Shown piece by piece: positions 1 to 5,128 of a DNA stretch of 15,904 bases (position 1 is the stretch's first letter; each line of letters begins with the position of its first letter). The notes beneath the pieces were generated by a model. The model was not told where the DNA came from, searched no databases, and saw only the letters and a list, made by a program, of their open reading frames with translations. A program made the translations under genes and the position numbers. Origin of the DNA: Candidatus Doudnabacteria bacterium (GTDB lineage Bacteria; Patescibacteriota; Doudnabacteria; UBA920); contig JAHFJK010000019.1 in assembly GCA_023245915.1 (NCBI GenBank), forward strand, positions 1 through 15,904, written 5' to 3'.

Positions 1-1
1 C

Positions 2-223
2 TCTGTTCTGACATTTGATGCGGCTACGGCCGAAACCGGATACAACAGAGCCTACGCGTGGACCGAAAGGATTATCACTGATCAAGTACCTATAGTGGAC
101 AATAAACCAGCCTTCTACAGGGTGAATGGCTGGCACAGCACAAGCCCACGATTCGTGTTGCAACGTGTCGTTTTTGGAGACCGCTCGGGTGGGCGCCGCC
201 GCCTAGGTAGTAGCGTCGCTTAA
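2..223 (+). CDS. C-terminal end of an unidentified protein (partial, cut by the window start)
   Basis: An open frame enters from the left edge and ends at TAA 221-223, giving 73 visible residues. The visible part has a mixed polar and aromatic composition (WTERIITDQVP, FYRVNGWHS) and ends in an arginine/glycine-rich tail. I recognise no family and see no catalytic motif or membrane segment. The base composition is clearly richer in G+C than the Fic and Cyo genes further right, so this may be imported DNA or the edge of a mobile element. The next gene begins 46 bases downstream on the same strand. Because the start lies outside the window, it could also be a fortuitous open frame. It is listed because it stays open for the whole visible stretch. 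Confidence 0.4.
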   Translation, partial: SVLTFDAATAETGYNRAYAWTERIITDQVPIVDNKPAFYRVNGWHSTSPRFVLQRVVFGDRSGGRRRLGSSVA

Positions 224-269
224 GGAATGAAGGATTTACTGTAGCGCTTTATGGGAGTAGCTGTTCAAC

Positions 270-689
270 ATGTCTCCAAATGCAAAAAGGGAGAAGCAGA
301 TAAACGCGACGATTAAGAAGATATTGGAAGTTTTTCTGCTCCCATTCCTTGCAGCGCTCCTTGCCCCACTTCTCCTTGAGCAATTTCCGGCGATCCGAGA
401 CCGCCTTCCCACCACGTCTCGGCTACTTGTTATTTCCTTCTCAACTGCCGCACTCCTAGTCGCAATGATTCACAAGGGGGCGCGGTCATACATCAGAGCG
501 GCGTTCATTGCCCTCAAGAATTTGAAGCGCATCGAATCATTCGTAAATTGTGGAGAACAGATTCAATTTGTTGTTGCGCAATGCGACAAGCTTAATGTCC
601 CACAATGGCGCGGACATCCGCAACATCTAACTCATTTTAGGCCACAGCGATATAAAGACTACGGCCAAGTATTATTTGGGAGTGGATAA
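270..689 (+). CDS. Small two-helix membrane protein whose 3' end runs into recombinase debris
   Basis: ATG 270 opens a 139-residue frame. After a charged N-terminus (MSPNAKREKQ) come two hydrophobic stretches at about residues 18-38 (ILEVFLLPFLAALLAPLLL) and 51-68 (RLLVISFSTAALLVAMI), then a basic amphipathic region to about residue 93. This suggests a small inner-membrane protein of unknown role. I recognise no family. From about residue 103 the frame overlaps a different frame that clearly encodes the C-terminus of a tyrosine recombinase (about 577-735). The last 35 or so residues, including PQWRGHPQHLTHFRPQ, are therefore probably not original sequence, and the native 3' end seems lost at a junction. 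No convincing ribosome binding site precedes the ATG. The GC-rich composition matches the partial gene upstream. Confidence 0.4.
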   Translation: MSPNAKREKQINATIKKILEVFLLPFLAALLAPLLLEQFPAIRDRLPTTSRLLVISFSTAALLVAMIHKGARSYIRAAFIALKNLKRIESFVNCGEQIQFVVAQCDKLNVPQWRGHPQHLTHFRPQRYKDYGQVLFGSG

Positions 690-735
690 AGAGGCTTTGC
701 GCAAGGCGCATAATCAATTCTTGAAATACGACTAA
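577..735 (+). pseudogene. Tyrosine recombinase (phage-integrase/XerC-D family) C-terminal remnant
   Basis: In frame 1 (codons starting at 601, 604 and so on) the sequence reads ATSLMSHNGADIRNI, stop, LILGHSDIKTTAKYYLGVD, KEALRKAHNQFLKYD, stop (TAA 733-735). This is the end of the tyrosine-recombinase catalytic domain. It has the GADIR helix, the LGHSDIKTT box with its catalytic histidine (codon 643-645), and the tyrosine region (TAT 670-672, followed by TAT 673-675). TAA at 628-630 sits where relatives usually have Gln (GADIR..Q..LGH), so one C-to-T change from CAA would explain it. Upstream of about 577 the frame no longer resembles a recombinase: the RHxxR box is missing and only L-R-N-A-T-S remains. 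The gene is therefore truncated and stop-interrupted, and it marks a former integrative element beside the Fic genes. Confidence 0.8.
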
Positions 736-785
736 CCCGCCTTAATGCTATAATAAATCGCTATTTTGCCTGCAAATAAAGGTTT

Positions 786-835
786 ATATTGTCTACTAAT
801 TTTGTATAAATTAGTAGACAATTAGTAGACAATAT
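786..835 (+). promoter_or_regulatory. Operator-like repeats over the promoter of the first Fic gene
   Basis: AATTAGTAGACAAT occurs at 809-822 and again at 820-833, an 11-bp period. The reverse complement of AATTAGTAGACAATAT lies at 786-801, so 788-802 and 808-822 form a perfect 15-bp inverted repeat with a 5-base gap. A near-copy, ATTAGTAGAAAAT (one mismatch), lies in the leader at 868-880. The repeats contain the -35 box and most of the promoter spacer. This is the arrangement expected of a repressor site. The Fic protein encoded just downstream has a C-terminal winged-helix-like region, so autoregulation is the simplest inference. Confidence 0.65.
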
Positions 836-843
836 GATATACT
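815..843 (+). promoter_or_regulatory. Sigma70-type promoter of the first Fic gene
   Basis: TAGACA (815-820), a 17-bp spacer and TATACT (838-843) form a good sigma70-like promoter. It lies inside the repeat cluster and predicts a transcript start near 850, with a leader of about 46 bases before ATG 896. Both hexamers and the optimal spacing are read directly from sequence. Use of the promoter is inferred. Confidence 0.6.
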
Positions 844-895
844 GGGGTTACTACAAATCTGGGAGAGATTAGTAGAAAATTGGTAATTAGTTTTT

Positions 896-2224
896 ATGAT
901 AAAACCCCCTGCTTGGCAAAATTATTTTAACGCTGAATTATTCCAAAAAGCAGTAAACTCTCAAGAATTAAGAGAGCTTATTAAGCGTGCTGAAAAAGAT
1001 TATGTTTATTGGGATAAATTTAAGTATTATCCTATGCCCAAAGGTTTGAAGCCAGAAGAGGCTTGGGCGTTTTTAAAATTTACTAGATTGAGCAATAAAG
1101 AATTTACGCCGGTAAAAGCCATAGATGGCAAGCCCTTTGGTTTTACTATTACCAAGACCATGTTCGAGCGGCTTAGTAAAATAGATGCCAATACTACGGG
1201 CTTTTTAAGTTCAAATTTTGACCCACCAACTCAAACCGAGAGAAACCAACTCATTATTAGCGGTCTTACAGAAGAAGCCATTGCTTCCAGTCAAATTGAA
1301 GGCGCAAATACTTCAAGAAAAGTAGCTAAGGAAATGTTGTTGTCTAAAAGAAAAGCCCGCACCAGAGACGAGCAGATGATTATAAACAATTACCAAGTAA
1401 TGCAAAGGTTGCAGGAGTGGAAAGATTTAGATTTAAGTGCGGAAATGCTTTTGGAAATTCAAAAGAATATAACAACTAATACTTTGGAAAATGAAGAAGA
1501 CTCTGGCAGATTTAGGACCGATGAGGATGGTATTGGTGTTTATAACAGGGTTACCGGCGAAGCGGTGTTTATGCCGCCTTCTGCAGAAATGGTAAAAAAT
1601 GAACTTAAAAGGCTTATAAATTTTGCCAACAGTGATAAAGGTGACGAAGACTTTATCCATCCAGTCATTAAGGCCAGCATTTTGCATTTTTGGGTAGCAT
1701 ACTTACACCCTTTTGTGGACGGGAATGGCCGCACCTCAAGAGCAATTTTTTATTGGTATTTATTGCGGAAAAATTATTGGATGTTTCAATACCTGTCTGT
1801 GTCCAGAGTTATTAAGACCTCCAAAATCCAGTATGACGACTCTTTTTTGCATACAGAGTATGATGAAAATGACTTAACCTACTTTTTGTCTTACAAGCTC
1901 AAAGCGATTGTTCAGTCCATTAATGACTTAATAGCTCACTATCAGCAAAAGCACGAAAAAGAGAAAATTATTGAAAAAATAGTTATTAAGTTAGGTCAGT
2001 TTAATGAGCGGCAGGTAGCTTTGCTACAGCACTTAAATAAACAAAAAGACAGTAGAGTTGATTTAGTTACCCATCAATCAAAGTATAGAATTTCTTACGA
2101 AACAGCCAGAACGGATTTACAGGCACTGGTAGATAAGAACTTACTAAGCGTAGTTAAAGTAAGAAATAAGTATATTTACATTCCTAATACTGCTGCAATT
2201 TCTAAGCTACTTTCTAAGGCGTAA
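896..2224 (+). CDS. Fic-domain protein with C-terminal winged-helix region (predicted AMPylase)
   Basis: The gene encodes 442 residues. The core Fic motif HPFVDGNGRTSR lies at residues 271-282 and matches HxFx(D/E)GNGRxxR in full, so transfer of AMP or a related nucleotide group from a nucleotide donor to a protein hydroxyl is likely. Upstream, SSQIEG at 131-136 fits the inhibitory-helix motif (S/T)xxxE(G/N). It sits N-terminal to the Fic core, as in class II Fic proteins that hold themselves inactive with the Glu of this motif. Residues 1-115 form an N-terminal region common in large Fic proteins. Residues about 368-430 (YRISYETARTDLQALVDKNLL) look like a DeoR-type winged helix. The ATG at 896 lacks a clear Shine-Dalgarno sequence but is the first start after the promoter. 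No separate FicA-type antitoxin is adjacent. Target unknown. Confidence 0.9.
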   Translation: MIKPPAWQNYFNAELFQKAVNSQELRELIKRAEKDYVYWDKFKYYPMPKGLKPEEAWAFLKFTRLSNKEFTPVKAIDGKPFGFTITKTMFERLSKIDANTTGFLSSNFDPPTQTERNQLIISGLTEEAIASSQIEGANTSRKVAKEMLLSKRKARTRDEQMIINNYQVMQRLQEWKDLDLSAEMLLEIQKNITTNTLENEEDSGRFRTDEDGIGVYNRVTGEAVFMPPSAEMVKNELKRLINFANSDKGDEDFIHPVIKASILHFWVAYLHPFVDGNGRTSRAIFYWYLLRKNYWMFQYLSVSRVIKTSKIQYDDSFLHTEYDENDLTYFLSYKLKAIVQSINDLIAHYQQKHEKEKIIEKIVIKLGQFNERQVALLQHLNKQKDSRVDLVTHQSKYRISYETARTDLQALVDKNLLSVVKVRNKYIYIPNTAAISKLLSKA

Positions 2225-2340
2225 GTAAGATTATTTAGCGAACATTAAAAATTATTAATACAGTAGTTGCAAGTTAGGCAAACTTTGCAATAGTGACCCT
2301 TGTAAGGGCTCAGAAACACCTCCTTTCTAAGGAATAAAAT

Positions 2341-2433
2341 ATGTACCCTTCAATTTTTTCGAAGATTGATGTTGGTGCACATTCCGTGGTCGTTCCCGCC
2401 CTTTCTTCTGAAAGAGCGGGACACATACTCTAA
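2341..2433 (+). CDS. Possible 30-residue ORF inside the structured region
   Basis: ATG 2341 is preceded, after 7 bases, by AAGGA (2329-2333), one of the better Shine-Dalgarno matches in the window. The frame ends at TAA 2431-2433 and encodes 30 residues beginning MYPSIFSKIDVGAHSVVV. The AAGGA is paired with TCCTT in a small hairpin, so translation could be controlled by folding. The codons also form two of the predicted hairpins, so the open frame may be an accident of RNA structure. No family is recognised. The IDVGAHSVVV stretch faintly resembles the start of DEDD (IS110-type) transposases, but it is far too short to assign. Confidence 0.2.
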   Translation: MYPSIFSKIDVGAHSVVVPALSSERAGHIL

Positions 2434-2538
2434 AGACTTGATGTAAACGGTTTTGTATAAAGGTAATTCTACTCCGACGTAATAGTCGGAGCCTCAACGC
2501 CAAAAATGTTGGGGGTCACTATTTAGCCGTTAAAGGTT

Positions 2539-2569
2539 AAATGAAATTGCAATAAGAAGCTTCATTTTT
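2539..2569 (+). terminator. Weak, AT-rich terminator-like hairpin
   Basis: AAATGAA (2539-2545) pairs with TTCATTT (2561-2567), with further T residues to 2569. The stem is AT-rich with a 15-base loop, so termination would be modest. It is the only plausible 3' end for transcripts from the first Fic gene or the structured region. Confidence 0.25.
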
Positions 2570-2596
2570 GGTAAAAAGAAAGTGAGGCTTTTCCAT

Positions 2597-2627
2597 TGCG
2601 CGATTATCTGCGCGATACTTGCGCGAT
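2597..2627 (+). promoter_or_regulatory. Triple TGCGCGAT direct repeat over the second Fic promoter
   Basis: TGCGCGAT occurs three times, at 2597-2604, 2609-2616 and 2620-2627, with spacings of 12 and 11 bp, so all copies face the same side of the helix. The third copy contains most of the -35 hexamer. The layout resembles a cooperative repressor site. The sequence is unrelated to the repeats before the first Fic gene, so a different regulator is expected. Confidence 0.6.
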
Positions 2628-2647
2628 TATTAAAAATCCGTTATAAT
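2619..2647 (+). promoter_or_regulatory. Promoter of the second Fic gene, placed for a leaderless transcript
   Basis: TTGCGC (2619-2624), a 17-bp spacer and a consensus TATAAT (2642-2647) are followed by only 6 bases before ATG 2654. Transcription should begin at or next to the start codon, giving an mRNA with essentially no leader. This decides the gene start at 2654 rather than an upstream in-frame ATG at 2582, which lies before the promoter. Confidence 0.7.
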
Positions 2648-2653
2648 ACATTT

Positions 2654-3565
2654 ATGTTTAATCCCCAATATAAAATCACCGGTAAAATCCTCAATTTGTT
2701 GACTTTCATTGCTGAAGCCAGGTCGGTAATTAGCCGTGCCAAATTGTTACCCAAACACGAGTTAAGGTTGCGAAGACAGGCTTTAATTCGTATGACGCAT
2801 AGCTCTACGGCTATTGAAGGTAACATGCTCAACATTAGCCAAGTTGAAGATTTGTTGGCGAATAAAAAAATTGATGCCCCATCACGGGATATTTTTGAAG
2901 TTCAAAATTATTTAAAGGCTTTAAAGTATATTGAGCAGGTGGTTGAAAAGAAGCAGCAAATAACAGAAAAGGTTATTTTAAAAATCCACCAGTTGGTAAC
3001 GGCAAAAACCTTGCCGGAAGAACAGTCCGGACATTACCGCTTGGGCCCGAATTTTGTAGTGCGCCGCCACTTTGGGCAGCCGCTGGAAGTTGTATATACC
3101 GGACCTGCCGTAGAAAAAGTAGCGGGCTTGATGAAAAACTTTGTAGAGTGGATTCAGCAAAGTGCGGAAAAAGAAATTCATCCTATTCTTGTTGCCGGCC
3201 TTGTCCACCAGGAGTTTGTCGCCATTCACCCGTTTACGGACGGTAACGGCAGAACAGCCAGGGCTTTGGCGACTTTGATTCTCTACCAAAGAGGCTATGA
3301 TTTCAAGCGGCTTTTTGCTTTGGAAGATTATTATAATCAAGACAGGCCAAAGTATTATGCCGCTATTAACCTTGGCAAGAATTACGAAGAGAGGATAACG
3401 GCCGATTTTACTCCATGGCTGGAATATTTTGTTAAAGGTTTTAGGCAGGAAATTGATGATGTAAAAGAAAAAGTCACTTCCTTGTCTTTCAGGAAGGTAA
3501 ATGAAAAAATCGCCTCAAAGGCGATTTTTTGTTTGACCAAAATAAAAAATTATCCTAGTATTTAA
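2654..3565 (+). CDS. Fic-domain protein, apparently truncated at the C-terminus
   Basis: Starting at ATG 2654 the protein has 303 residues. The inhibitory-type motif SSTAIEGN (50-57, S51 and E55) lies N-terminal to the Fic core HPFTDGNGRTAR (192-203). All residues needed for nucleotidyl transfer are present: the catalytic His192, the acidic Asp196, the GNGR anion loop and the final Arg203. Related Fic proteins usually continue into a winged-helix domain. Here the conserved part stops near residue 282 (TSLSFRKVN), and the remaining 20 or so residues are encoded by an intrinsic terminator and the start of the next promoter. I infer loss of the C-terminal domain. An upstream in-frame ATG at 2582 would add 24 residues, but it lies upstream of the promoter and across the repeat operator. 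Its cellular target is unknown. Confidence 0.88.
   Translation: MFNPQYKITGKILNLLTFIAEARSVISRAKLLPKHELRLRRQALIRMTHSSTAIEGNMLNISQVEDLLANKKIDAPSRDIFEVQNYLKALKYIEQVVEKKQQITEKVILKIHQLVTAKTLPEEQSGHYRLGPNFVVRRHFGQPLEVVYTGPAVEKVAGLMKNFVEWIQQSAEKEIHPILVAGLVHQEFVAIHPFTDGNGRTARALATLILYQRGYDFKRLFALEDYYNQDRPKYYAAINLGKNYEERITADFTPWLEYFVKGFRQEIDDVKEKVTSLSFRKVNEKIASKAIFCLTKIKNYPSI
3504..3530 (+). terminator. Intrinsic terminator lying inside the 3' end of the second Fic reading frame
   Basis: AAAAAATCGCC (3504-3514), loop TCAAA, and GGCGATTTTTT (3520-3530) form a perfect 11-bp stem with a six-T run. The A-run on the other side makes it potentially bidirectional. It sits before the in-frame stop (3563-3565), so transcripts ending here would carry no stop codon. 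Confidence 0.85.
3533..3561 (+). promoter_or_regulatory. Promoter of the ECF sigma gene, leaderless layout
   Basis: TTGACC (3533-3538), a 17-bp spacer and TAGTAT (3556-3561) are followed by 6 bases and ATG 3568. It begins 3 bases after the T-run of the preceding terminator and uses the same 17/6 geometry as the second Fic promoter and the ZIP promoter. Confidence 0.6.
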
Positions 3566-3567
3566 AT

Positions 3568-4128
3568 ATGGAAAATTTTTCCGATTCAAATTTAATAAAA
3601 AAACATTTTAGAGGGGACGAAAAAGCATTTGCAGCTCTAATTAGCAGGCATTTGGGTTTAGTTTATAAAATTTCTCTATATTATTTGCGGAATCGGGCAG
3701 ACGCCGAAGACGCGACGCAGGAAATTTTTGTCAAAGTCTGGAAAAATTTAAAAAGCTTTGACCAAAAACGGAAATTTAGCACTTGGCTTTCGGAAATTGC
3801 CAAAAATACCTGTCTGGATATTTTGAAACAAAAGCGGGTCATCCCTTTTTCCGCCTTTGAAAACGAGGATGGCAACAACTACATAATCGACGATATTAAA
3901 TCACAGTCGCTAATGCCCGCGGACTTTGCCGAGCAATCACTTTCAGCAAAATGGGTTGGATCCATTTTAGATAAACTTTCTCCCATCTATCAAAAAGTTA
4001 TTAAGATGTATTATTTTGAAGGCTTGAACTTTAGGGAAATATCGAAAAATTTGGGCGAGCCGCTGCACACGGTAAAAAGCAGGCACCGCAGGGCAATCAT
4101 AAAGTTAAAAGGTTTTTTAAAAAACTGA
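3568..4128 (+). CDS. ECF-type RNA polymerase sigma factor
   Basis: The protein has 186 residues, the usual ECF length, with two domains. Sigma region 2 spans about residues 12-90, with the core-binding and -10 recognition signature DAEDATQEIFVKVWKNL at 45-61. Region 4 spans about 132-184, with a helix-turn-helix (FREISKNLGEPLHTVKSRHRRA) that reads the -35 element. It would direct RNA polymerase to a small regulon. The next genes encode a small membrane protein and an export system, so the sigma factor may respond to envelope stress. No ZAS-type zinc anti-sigma factor (HxxxCxxC) is next to it. A terminator-like hairpin separates it from the downstream cluster, so co-transcription is uncertain. 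The start follows a leaderless promoter, and no Shine-Dalgarno sequence is present. Confidence 0.92.
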   Translation: MENFSDSNLIKKHFRGDEKAFAALISRHLGLVYKISLYYLRNRADAEDATQEIFVKVWKNLKSFDQKRKFSTWLSEIAKNTCLDILKQKRVIPFSAFENEDGNNYIIDDIKSQSLMPADFAEQSLSAKWVGSILDKLSPIYQKVIKMYYFEGLNFREISKNLGEPLHTVKSRHRRAIIKLKGFLKN

Positions 4129-4134
4129 AAAAAA

Positions 4135-4163
4135 ATTGCTTCGGAGCTAAAGCTCCTCGCAAT
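4135..4163. repeat. Short dispersed-type inverted repeat (ATTGC..GCAAT)
   Basis: ATTGC (4135-4139) and GCAAT (4159-4163) flank GGAGC-TAAA-GCTCC, giving an imperfect hairpin. Read on the minus strand it has the form CATTGCGAGGAGC..CTCCGAAGCAAT, which resembles a repeat family I know from many bacterial intergenic regions. It starts 6 bases after the sigma-factor stop and may protect or end that mRNA. Confidence 0.5.
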
Positions 4164-4186
4164 GCCTGTTAAAGGGATAGGATAGT

Positions 4187-4211
4187 AGCGCACCAAATAT
4201 GCGCTTTTTTT
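4187..4211 (+). terminator. Intrinsic terminator between the sigma gene and the export cluster
   Basis: AGCGCA (4187-4192), a 7-base loop and TGCGCT (4200-4205) are followed by T residues to 4211. The 6-bp GC-rich stem and T-run fit a factor-independent terminator. It ends 12 bases before the next start codon. Confidence 0.6.
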
Positions 4212-4223
4212 CGTATTTAAGGT

Positions 4224-4619
4224 ATGCAAGCGAATAAAGACATTCAACCTCCAAAAGGACTTTTGGATAAAATTTTATTCAGAATTAAAGAGGAAGCCCA
4301 GGCCGCAAGCTTCCGTGAATGGTTTATGGCGACGGCTGTGTTATTTGTCGGCATACTTGCCGCGGCCTGGCCGGTTTGGCTGGAATTTGCGGCTGATTTT
4401 TCTCAGTCTGGTTTTGGGGAATACGCGAGGCTAATTTTTTCCGATTTTGGTTCCGTGGTTGCCAACTGGAAAGATTTTGGTTTAAATCTGCTTGAGTCTT
4501 TGCCGGTGATGAGTTTTGTTATTTTCCTTTCGGTGATTTTTGGAATTTTACTTTTATCCAAGTTTTTAATCAAATACAGCGAGGGCTTTTCCTTTTTTAA
4601 AGAAAATTCAAAAAATTAA
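4224..4619 (+). CDS. Small membrane protein next to the ECF sigma factor (possible anti-sigma factor)
   Basis: The protein has 131 residues. A charged N-terminal segment of about 33 residues (PPKGLLDKILFRIKEEAQ) is followed by hydrophobic stretches at about 36-52 (ATAVLFVGILAAAWPVW) and 93-112 (LPVMSFVIFLSVIFGILLLS), with an aromatic-rich segment between them and a short lysine-rich tail. The cytosolic N-terminus plus membrane anchor, next to an ECF sigma gene, is the usual arrangement of a membrane anti-sigma factor, but no zinc-binding or other diagnostic motif is visible. That role is therefore only a guess from position. The following gene starts 12 bases after its stop, so they are likely co-transcribed. 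AAGG lies only one base from the ATG, too close to be a normal ribosome binding site. Confidence 0.65.
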   Translation: MQANKDIQPPKGLLDKILFRIKEEAQAASFREWFMATAVLFVGILAAAWPVWLEFAADFSQSGFGEYARLIFSDFGSVVANWKDFGLNLLESLPVMSFVIFLSVIFGILLLSKFLIKYSEGFSFFKENSKN

Positions 4620-4631
4620 TTAAATCATTAT

Positions 4632-5123
4632 ATGGGTTTTAGGGAAATTTTTTTGTCAAAAAAATTTAAATGGCTGCTGGCCGGCGTATTTGGCTTAATT
4701 GTTTTGCTGCTGGTTTTCCAGCTCGGGGTTTTTGTGGGTTTTCGCAAAGCCAATTTTACTTTCCGCTGGGGTGACAACTATCACAAAACTTTTGGCGGTC
4801 CCAGAGGCGGATTTTTACGTGATTTTTCCGGAAGAGATTTTACCAACAGCCACGGCACAGCCGGCAGCGTGGCAAAAATTGATAATCAAGATTTAATCAT
4901 TAAAGGCAAAGATGGGGTGGAAAAAATTGTCAGCGTAACTGACTCGACTTCCATACAAAAAGGCCGTAGCACCATTAAACTTTCTGACATTAAAGTCGAC
5001 GATAAAGTAGTTGTAATAGGCTCACCCAAAGAAGACGGATCTATTGAAGCAAAAATTATCAGGGTTTTTGATGTCAGGCCTCCACAGCTGCCTTTTAATT
5101 TTCCGCTATTGCCCAGATTATAA
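4632..5123 (+). CDS. Membrane-anchored protein with a small beta domain (DUF5666-like)
   Basis: The protein has 163 residues. One N-terminal transmembrane helix (about 13-35, WLLAGVFGLIVLLLVFQLGV) is followed by a Gly/Phe/Arg-rich linker (about 36-75) and a beta-rich domain from about 78 to 150 (GSVAKIDNQDLIIKGKDG, then KVDDKVVVIGSPKEDGSIEAKII). The domain style, a short OB-like or barrel repeat ending in V-V-I-G-x-x-x-x-D-G-S-I-x-A, resembles DUF5666. It would sit on the outer face of the membrane. A second protein of the same plan lies at 8157-8621, so two paralogs bracket the MacA/MacB-like pair. The next gene begins 5 bases after the stop. No Shine-Dalgarno sequence is evident. Its molecular role is unknown; an accessory role to the exporter is inferred from position only. 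Confidence 0.7.
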   Translation: MGFREIFLSKKFKWLLAGVFGLIVLLLVFQLGVFVGFRKANFTFRWGDNYHKTFGGPRGGFLRDFSGRDFTNSHGTAGSVAKIDNQDLIIKGKDGVEKIVSVTDSTSIQKGRSTIKLSDIKVDDKVVVIGSPKEDGSIEAKIIRVFDVRPPQLPFNFPLLPRL

Positions 5124-5128
5124 ATTCA

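Larger units (their letters stand above)
2225..2581 (+). ncRNA. Candidate structured RNA between the two Fic genes (unassigned class)
   Basis: This 357-bp stretch has no long frame but many complementary segments. 2289-2299 (AATAGTGACCC) pairs perfectly with 2513-2523. Inside lie four hairpins: 2321-2325/2329-2333 (TCCTT/AAGGA); 2350-2357/2362-2369 capped by TTCG and extended by ATGT..ACC with GGT..ACAT; 2394-2405/2410-2421 (TCCCGC-CTTTC, one mismatch); and 2472-2478/2485-2491 (CTCCGAC/GTCGGAG). A possible pseudoknot joins 2446-2452 to 2525-2531, and a further hairpin spans 2267-2290. Some short pairings compete with the long-range helix. It lacks the hallmarks of tmRNA, RNase P RNA, SRP RNA and the T-box. 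It could be a free RNA, a long leader, or the structured end of a lost mobile element. The strand is assumed to be plus; folding alone does not prove it. Confidence 0.45.

Noticed and set aside
2317..2333. Fragment of a 16S rRNA 3' end
   Set aside because: Seventeen bases resemble the tail, but the strongly conserved helix that must precede it is absent, so this is not an rRNA piece.
2225..2581. tmRNA, RNase P RNA, SRP RNA, T-box or common riboswitch
   Set aside because: I looked for their conserved cores (T-arm and CCA end, P4 sequence, GGAAG/GCAG loops, T-box sequence, c-di-GMP and cobalamin boxes) and saw none.
2582..2653. Upstream in-frame ATG that would extend the second Fic protein by 24 residues
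   Set aside because: The extension spans the triple repeat and both promoter hexamers; the start at 2654 fits the promoter position and the family N-terminus.
2978..3340. A 120-residue open frame on the minus strand inside the second Fic gene
   Set aside because: It lies entirely opposite a well-supported Fic domain, has no recognisable motif and no promoter, and arises from codon bias on the coding strand.
896..3565. Classical Fic toxin-antitoxin pair with a separate small antitoxin protein
   Set aside because: Both Fic proteins carry their own inhibitory motif N-terminal to the core, and no FicA-like small ORF precedes either gene.
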